This document shows positions 58,709 to 64,000 of a stretch of DNA of 64,000 bases, piece after piece (positions within the stretch are counted from its first letter, which is position 1; each line of letters opens with the position of its first letter). Below the pieces are notes generated by a model. The model saw nothing but the letters and a program-made list of their open reading frames with translations. It made no database searches and had not been told where the DNA came from. Made by a program: the position numbers and the translations under genes. The stretch spans positions 5,642,001 through 5,706,000 of the forward strand of contig NZ_JAJNEL010000001.1 of the NCBI RefSeq assembly GCF_029428675.1, given 5' to 3'. Source of the DNA: Streptomyces sp. JH14 (GTDB lineage: Bacteria; Actinomycetota; Actinomycetes; Streptomycetales; Streptomycetaceae).

Positions 58709-61700
58709 TCAGATCCGCAGCCGGTCGAAGGTCACGATGCCCCGCTTGTCGGTCCAGCCGTTGGCGGCGGTCATGAAGGCGCCCACATCCTGGATGGCGG
58801 CGGCGTTGCCGGGTGCCGCGGTGCCGACCGCGGTCCATGTGATGCCGTCCGTGCTGAACTCGCCCTTGTACACGGCCCCTTCGCGGGTGAGCCGCAGATG
58901 GACGGGGGCCGTCACGGAACCGCCGGCCGTCGCGATCGAGTCGAAGGACCCGTTGCCGTCCGCGTCCCAGGTGAGCACACACCCGTTGGACGGTGTGACC
59001 GCGAGGTTCACGTATCCCGCGGAGCCGCTCCCGGTCAGATCGTTGCGGACGATGAGTCCGGTCCGGGCCCAGCCGCCGGTGGGGTCCTGGGAGGTGATCC
59101 GCACGGATGCCGAGGTGCCGTCGGCGAAGGCACCGGCGCGGTACACCGCGCCGAACTCATCGGTGGCGCCCCACAGATCGGCTCCGGCCCCCTCGATCGC
59201 GAAAGCCTCGCCCGACTGTCCGAAGACCGCGTCGTTGAAGGACACCGTTCGGTACGGCCCCTGGACCCCGGTGCCCGCCATGAGGCGTACCGCTCCGACC
59301 GCCGAGCCCCCGGAACGGCCCATCCGGTAGGCGGCGTCGGCGCGTACACGGACGACCAGGTCGCGGGCCGCACCGGTGAGGGAGACCGTGAAGCGTCCCG
59401 TGAACGAGGCGCCGGATGCCACGGACGCGGTGGTCACCGGGCCGTCCGGCTCGGCGGTGAGGCCGTCCGGGAGGTCGAGGGAGAGGGTGACGTCCTGCGC
59501 CGCGGTGAAGCCGTTGCGGTTGGTGAACGTGACCTCGACGGTGGCCGGGCGTCCCGCGGCGACCGCGCCCTGCCGGGCGGACACCGTCAGCGTGGCCTGG
59601 TGGGCGCCGTGGGCGAGGGTGTCCCTGACGCGGCGTGCGAGGGAGTGGACCGAGCCCGACGTCCGCACCGGATACGGGTCGTGGCCGCGTGCCCACGCGT
59701 CGTCCAGGGCGAACCAGTCGATGTCCGCGGGCCGCCGGTTCTCGGCGAGCGCGGCGGCCAGCTCCGTGAAGTACGTCTGCCAGCGGGTGCGGTAGAGCCC
59801 TGCGACGAGGCCGGACCACTCGCGGTTGGCGTAGTCGTGCAGGCCCTCGTCGCTGCTGGCCCGGCCGCCCCAGGTGGTGAGGATGGACCGGGCGTCGTAC
59901 TCGAGCCGGTCCTTCTCCGCCCCGTCGGCACCCCAGGAGCGCGCATCGGCGAGCCAGCGTCCGAGCAGGTGCTGCGGGGAGGCGGCCAGCGCCTCGTCCA
60001 GCAGGTTCATCCAGTCGAGCCAGGTCTTCGTCAGCTGCCGGAACAGTTGTGCGTCGCCGACGTCGTACGCCGCCTTGATCTGCGGCAGCAGGACCCGGCT
60101 GCGGTTCGACAGGACCTGCCGGGCCACGTCGAGCAGATCGTGGCGGTAGGCGGAGCTTTCCCTCAACCGGGGTGCGATGTGCAGGAGTTCGGTGAGGGCG
60201 CGGTCGAAGGCGGCGGTGTCGTAGCGTTCGGCGGCCGGGCTCCAGGAGGCGGCGCTGCCGGCAGTGAGGCCGGGCCGCGCCGCGAACAGTCCGTCGGGGG
60301 CCTCGCTCCAGGAGTCGGCGCGGCGCATCCCGTACGCCGTGTCGCGCAGCACCTGCCAGGCCGCGGCGGCGTGCGGGTCGACGCCCCCGTACCGGGACGT
60401 GGCCCACCGCCCGAACCAGTCGTCGAGGTCGAGGGTGCCGGGCGACCAGGCGAGGTCGGTGAGCAGGGCGAGCGCGGCTGGGTTGTTGTCGGCGCCCTCG
60501 GGCATCACGGCGATCCCAGCGAGCTTGCTGCCCTCCTTGTCGCGCCACGCCGGGTAGGTCTCCACCCAGTCGGGGGTGTTCGCACCGAGGGCGGTGTGCC
60601 CGCCGAAGTTCCAGATGCTGCCGTACGCGTACGGGGTGCCCGCCCAGTCGCTCTCGCGGTCGGTGACCGTCGCGTACCGGTCGGACAGGCCGTCGACGAT
60701 CAGCATGCGGGACTTGTCGACGGCGTCGAGGATGTCGCGGCGCGGGTTGGTCTGCCAGCCGAGGATGACCCAGACCGCGCCGGGATGCGCGGTCTGCAAG
60801 GCGGTCTCGACGGCGCGTGCGGCCTCGCCGACGGGGACGTCGCCGGCCTGTCCGCCTTCGTGGAGGAGGTCCATCTTGTACAGGGAGCTCTGGCCGAGCC
60901 GCCCTTCGAGCCGGGCGTAGAACGCGGCGCCCACCTCGGTGAAGGCGTCGGTGCGCGGGTCGAGCCAGTCCGGCCGTTCGAAGGCGCCCCAGGTTCCCTG
61001 GGGGACGACCATCGCGCCGGGGTGCTTCCCGGGGAACCCGTCGGGGACGGTCCCGTACCAGCCGGGCAGCACCGGGGTCATGCCGAGTTCGCGCACCCGG
61101 TCGGCGATCCTGCGGCCGAGGTCGGCGCGGCGTTCGAGGAGCCCTCTGCTGACCGGGCCGCCGAACTCGGACATGTTCTGCAGCAGCCACCAGGGTTGAT
61201 GGGCCGGGGCGGGGATCCAGGACAGCAGCTCGGCCTCGGAGTAGCCGAAGGTGCGGAAGGTGTCGTAATAAGCGGCGTCCGCGCCGACCGTGACGAGGAC
61301 GGAGTTGAAGCCGTGCAGCGCGAGCACGTCGAGCTCCCGCTGCCAGGAGTCCCAACTGCGGTAGGGGCCGGTGTAGCCCTCGTTGGTGTCGTTGAAGACG
61401 AACCGGTGAGCCACGTTCGCTGCGGCGGTGATCTCCTCGGTGGGGGCGGGCAGCCGGCGCGGCAGGTTCAGCTGCTCGCCGTTCCAGGAGGCGGAGGCGT
61501 GGGCGACGTCGCGGAGGTAGCGGTGTACGCCGGTGAGGAGGACGGAGGGGCTGGTGCCCTCGACGACGATCCGCCCGCTTGTGCCGGTCACCCGGAACCG
61601 GTCGCCGGCGCCGGTCATGGCGCGGAGCGCGACCTGGCGGTGGTGCCTGGGCAGCAGCCGCCGCAGGGCCGCCTCGGCGGGCGCCGTGTCGAAACCTTTG

Positions 61701-61819
61701 CCGGCACCGATGGGCACGGCCGCCGTGACACCCGGGTCGGACAGGACCAGCAGGGCGCCGCCGAGTGCGGCCGTACCGGTGAGAAGACGTCTGCGGGTGA
61801 CACCTCGACGGTCGTTCAC
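58709..61819 (-). CDS. Secreted alpha-N-acetylglucosaminidase (GH89) with C-terminal accessory domains
   Basis: 1036 residues. Tat-type signal at the N-terminus: RRGVTRRRLLTGTAALGGAL with a following AAVPIGA. GH89 N-terminal, TIM-barrel and C-terminal domains occupy about 40-750 (VHRYLRDVAHASASWNGEQL, FNDTNEGYTGPYRSWDSWQR, MSEFGGPVSRGLLERRADLG, WNFGGHTALGANTPDWVETY, VMPEGADNNPAAL with a likely catalytic Glu). Then comes a NEW3-like beta domain (ATVEVTFTNRNGFTAAQDVT). A last module, about 870-1036, is homologous to the end of the neighbouring GH31. It removes terminal alpha-GlcNAc from mucin-like or heparan-type glycans. GTG 61819 has GGAGG upstream. Confidence 0.92.
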   Translation of the reverse strand: MNDRRGVTRRRLLTGTAALGGALLVLSDPGVTAAVPIGAGKGFDTAPAEAALRRLLPRHHRQVALRAMTGAGDRFRVTGTSGRIVVEGTSPSVLLTGVHRYLRDVAHASASWNGEQLNLPRRLPAPTEEITAAANVAHRFVFNDTNEGYTGPYRSWDSWQRELDVLALHGFNSVLVTVGADAAYYDTFRTFGYSEAELLSWIPAPAHQPWWLLQNMSEFGGPVSRGLLERRADLGRRIADRVRELGMTPVLPGWYGTVPDGFPGKHPGAMVVPQGTWGAFERPDWLDPRTDAFTEVGAAFYARLEGRLGQSSLYKMDLLHEGGQAGDVPVGEAARAVETALQTAHPGAVWVILGWQTNPRRDILDAVDKSRMLIVDGLSDRYATVTDRESDWAGTPYAYGSIWNFGGHTALGANTPDWVETYPAWRDKEGSKLAGIAVMPEGADNNPAALALLTDLAWSPGTLDLDDWFGRWATSRYGGVDPHAAAAWQVLRDTAYGMRRADSWSEAPDGLFAARPGLTAGSAASWSPAAERYDTAAFDRALTELLHIAPRLRESSAYRHDLLDVARQVLSNRSRVLLPQIKAAYDVGDAQLFRQLTKTWLDWMNLLDEALAASPQHLLGRWLADARSWGADGAEKDRLEYDARSILTTWGGRASSDEGLHDYANREWSGLVAGLYRTRWQTYFTELAAALAENRRPADIDWFALDDAWARGHDPYPVRTSGSVHSLARRVRDTLAHGAHQATLTVSARQGAVAAGRPATVEVTFTNRNGFTAAQDVTLSLDLPDGLTAEPDGPVTTASVASGASFTGRFTVSLTGAARDLVVRVRADAAYRMGRSGGSAVGAVRLMAGTGVQGPYRTVSFNDAVFGQSGEAFAIEGAGADLWGATDEFGAVYRAGAFADGTSASVRITSQDPTGGWARTGLIVRNDLTGSGSAGYVNLAVTPSNGCVLTWDADGNGSFDSIATAGGSVTAPVHLRLTREGAVYKGEFSTDGITWTAVGTAAPGNAAAIQDVGAFMTAANGWTDKRGIVTFDRLRI

Positions 61820-61962
61820 GAAGATCCTCCCGGGTCGGGCGGTAGCGAGTGGCGGCTGCGGAGCGCGGCAGGCCGGGCGCGCCCCAGCAGACGGCACCGT
61901 CGGCGAGCGGGCGGCCGGCGGCCGGCGGCACCTCCGGGAGCGCCCGCCGGATGCGCTCGGCA

Positions 61963-64000
61963 TCAGGGGACGGTGACGGAGAAGCCGTCGAAGACGGCCT
62001 CTATCCTCTCGCCCGGGTAGAAGGCGTTGACGGCACTGGCCACCACACCCGCGTCACCGGTGCCGGCCGCCGATGGCACCTCGACCTCGGCGACGGTGGT
62101 CCAGTTCTCGCCGTCCGGACTGGAGAAGGCGGTGTACGTCGTGCCGTCGCGGACGAGCTTGAGGTGCACGGGGTTGCGGCTGGCGCCGCCGCCCGCCCAG
62201 GTGTCGAGCCTGCCGTCCCCGTCGCTGTCGGTCATGAACTCCAGGCCGTAGTCGTTGGTCATGACCAGCACCGCGTAGCCGCCCTTCTCGGGCACCGTGA
62301 GGTCGTTGGCGACGGCGATCCCGGCCTTGCCGGACGGGGTGACGCCGGTCTGCGACACGACCCTGGTCCGGACGGTGCTCCTGTCCTGGAAGGAGCCGTC
62401 GCGGTACACGGCCCCCTTCTCGTCCTTCCAGCCCGACAGGTCCTGCCCGCCGGCCCAGATGGCGAACTGATCACCGGCCTGCGCGTAGGCGGCGTCGTCG
62501 GTCGTGGCGGTCGTACGGTACGGGTCACCGACGTTCCCCGGTTGTGGAGTGATCTTCGCCCGGACGGAGTCGGAGACCTTCCGGCCCCCGTCGTACGTGA
62601 CCCCTGCGGTGAGTCCGTGCTCGCCCCAGCGGGCATCCGGGGCAGGCGTGACGGTCCACGTGGTCGTCAGCGACCTGCCGCCGGCGAGGCGGCGCGTACT
62701 CTCCGCACCGGTCGCGTGCGCCGTCCAGCCCTCGGGGACGTCGAGTGCGGCGGTCACCCCGAGGATCGTGTGCGCACTCCAGTTGGTCACGGTGGTGGTG
62801 AGCTCGAAGGGCCTGCCCGAGCCGGCCGTGGGGGCGTCCGGGCTCACCAGCACGGAGGCGGCGGGCACATCGCTGCGCCGCAGCGCCTGGATCGCCTTGC
62901 CCGCGCCCTGCGCACTCAGGTTCACGAACGCCGGGGTGACGCCCAGCGGCGCCGCATATCCCTTCAGCGTGGCGGGGCCGTGGATCACGGTGCCCTGATT
63001 GACGTCGTACCAGGCGCCGCGCGGAAGGTGCAAGGTCCGGGTGCCGCTGCTGCCGAGGTTCGGGGCGGCGAGCACGGCCGGGCCGAGCATCCACTCGTCG
63101 TCGACGGTGTAACCCGCCTCGTCCTGCGGAAAGTCGAAGAACAGCGGACGCATGATCGGGTCGCCGGTCGCCAGGGTGTGCTGGACCTGGTCCCAGATGT
63201 AGGGAGCGAGGCGTTCGTGCGCGGCGACGGCGTTCCGGTACAGGTCGACGGTCTCCTGGTCGTAGTCGACCTTCTGCCCCGTCGTCACGTCGTTGGTGCC
63301 CACGGGTGAGGCGGACGCGTACATCAGCGGCATCAGCGACGCGGACTGCGCCCAGCGCACCAGGACCTCCTTGGTGGGCGCGGGCTGGCCACCGGAGCCG
63401 CCGATCATGTCGGTCTCGACGAACGGGTAGCCGATCGTGGAGACCGCGAGGTTCTGGCTGACGGACGCGCGCAGGGACTCCCAGCCGGTGCCCTTGTCGA
63501 TCTGCCGGGTGACGAACCCGGCCTCGTGCGCGGTGGAGTCCCAGTGGGTGCGGATCCCCGCGCCCTGGAGGTCGAACTCGTCGGCGAGCCGGACGCCGAG
63601 CCGCTGGTAGTCGGAGGCGACGTGGCCCTCGCGGGGCGCGCACTCCTCGTCGAAGAAGCGGGTGTCGAACTTCAGCCCGTCGACCCCGTACTCGCTCATC
63701 AGGCCACGCAGATTGGCGACGTACCAGGCGCGCGCGTCGGGGTTCGCCAGGTCGACGATGCCGGCCTCGCCGTTCCACCAGGTCACCGTGCAGGGCTTGG
63801 CCGGGTCGGTGCCGTCCTTGAGGAGGTAGTCGTGGTCGACGGCGTACTCGTACCGGTCGGAGTCCAGGTTGATCCAGAGCGTGACCCACAGCCCGAAGTC
63901 GAAGCCCAGGTCGTGGATCTTCTGCGCCATGGCCTTCGGGTCGGGGTAGGCCTTCTCGTCGAAGGTGAGATTGCCGTACCTGGACTCCCACCTGTCGTCG
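61963..64000 (-). CDS. GH31-family glycoside hydrolase with NEW3-like and C-terminal accessory module (5' partial)
   Basis: About 679 residues visible; the frame is open to the window edge (DDRWESRYGNLTFDEKAYPD at the start), so the N-terminus, including any signal peptide, lies outside. GH31 barrel: FGLWVTLWINLDS, nucleophile Asp in GVDGLKFDTRFF, PFVETDMIGGSGGQPAP, LMPLMYASASP, then the beta-sandwich with DPIMRPLFFDFPQDEAGY and LHLPRGAWYDVNQG. A NEW3-like domain follows (FELTTTVTNWSAHTILGVTA), then a final about 165-residue module like that of the GH89 protein. 143 bases before the GH89 gene on the same strand, probably one operon for glycan use. Confidence 0.88.
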   Translation of the reverse strand, partial: DDRWESRYGNLTFDEKAYPDPKAMAQKIHDLGFDFGLWVTLWINLDSDRYEYAVDHDYLLKDGTDPAKPCTVTWWNGEAGIVDLANPDARAWYVANLRGLMSEYGVDGLKFDTRFFDEECAPREGHVASDYQRLGVRLADEFDLQGAGIRTHWDSTAHEAGFVTRQIDKGTGWESLRASVSQNLAVSTIGYPFVETDMIGGSGGQPAPTKEVLVRWAQSASLMPLMYASASPVGTNDVTTGQKVDYDQETVDLYRNAVAAHERLAPYIWDQVQHTLATGDPIMRPLFFDFPQDEAGYTVDDEWMLGPAVLAAPNLGSSGTRTLHLPRGAWYDVNQGTVIHGPATLKGYAAPLGVTPAFVNLSAQGAGKAIQALRRSDVPAASVLVSPDAPTAGSGRPFELTTTVTNWSAHTILGVTAALDVPEGWTAHATGAESTRRLAGGRSLTTTWTVTPAPDARWGEHGLTAGVTYDGGRKVSDSVRAKITPQPGNVGDPYRTTATTDDAAYAQAGDQFAIWAGGQDLSGWKDEKGAVYRDGSFQDRSTVRTRVVSQTGVTPSGKAGIAVANDLTVPEKGGYAVLVMTNDYGLEFMTDSDGDGRLDTWAGGGASRNPVHLKLVRDGTTYTAFSSPDGENWTTVAEVEVPSAAGTGDAGVVASAVNAFYPGERIEAVFDGFSVTVP

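Noticed and set aside
1..64000. CRISPR array or rRNA operon
   Set aside because: No regularly spaced repeats or rRNA-like stretches were seen.

Overview
High-GC DNA with Streptomyces-style gene content: GTG/TTG starts, 1-4 base start/stop overlaps inside operons, many one-component regulators, and long perfect hairpins used as terminators. It looks like a chromosome-arm or accessory region of a Streptomyces or close relative. Catabolic gene sets lie among decayed genes and short transposase remnants. The organism is inferred from style and content only; no rRNA, tRNA or CRISPR was found.

Layout. 0-7 kb: end of an MFS exporter gene, an NTF2-like protein, an Ohr peroxidase, a broken TetR gene, and a DUF308 membrane protein coupled to a disulfide-type flavoprotein reductase. 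A repeated AGAACGTTC operator marks two of these promoters. 7-15 kb: a TetR-MarR fusion regulator behind xdhC, divergent from a molybdenum hydroxylase operon (coxM, coxS, coxL, coxG). 14.6-19.2 kb: half of an MFS gene, an intact MFS gene, a CoA-transferase fragment, and TetR and LysR regulators.

19.2-28.9 kb is the most unusual part. A P450-ferredoxin-ferredoxin reductase operon faces an operon of two phosphotriesterase-like proteins (one active-type, one that has lost nearly all metal ligands), a flavin hydroxylase, an alpha/beta hydrolase, a metallo-beta-lactamase-fold hydrolase and a CocE/NonD hydrolase. It reads as an oxidative and hydrolytic pathway for an unidentified, probably aromatic or lactone-forming compound. 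The shared intergenic region holds a perfect palindrome and AT-rich repeats, one of which recurs before coxM.

29-34 kb: a TRIC-type channel coupled to an M20 amidohydrolase, and a MerR gene divergent from a SulP transporter. 34.5-46.1 kb: phenylacetate catabolism (paaR-type TetR, paaK, paaI divergent from paaN, paaJ, a crotonase, paaH, then paaABCDE). Two PaaR-type operators are visible and two further crotonase genes are wrecked. 46.7-54.3 kb: a VWA protein, a MerR/99-residue pair, a GtrA-like protein, and an operon of an RHH protein, a DUF4097 protein and a DrrAB-type exporter; matching operators precede the gtrA-like and RHH genes. 54.5-58.5 kb: a sigma-factor fragment, then IclR divergent from glucarate catabolism genes (KDG dehydratase, glucarate dehydratase) followed by the remains of their transporter. 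58.7-64 kb: secreted GH89 and GH31 glycosidases sharing a homologous C-terminal module; the GH31 gene runs off the window end.
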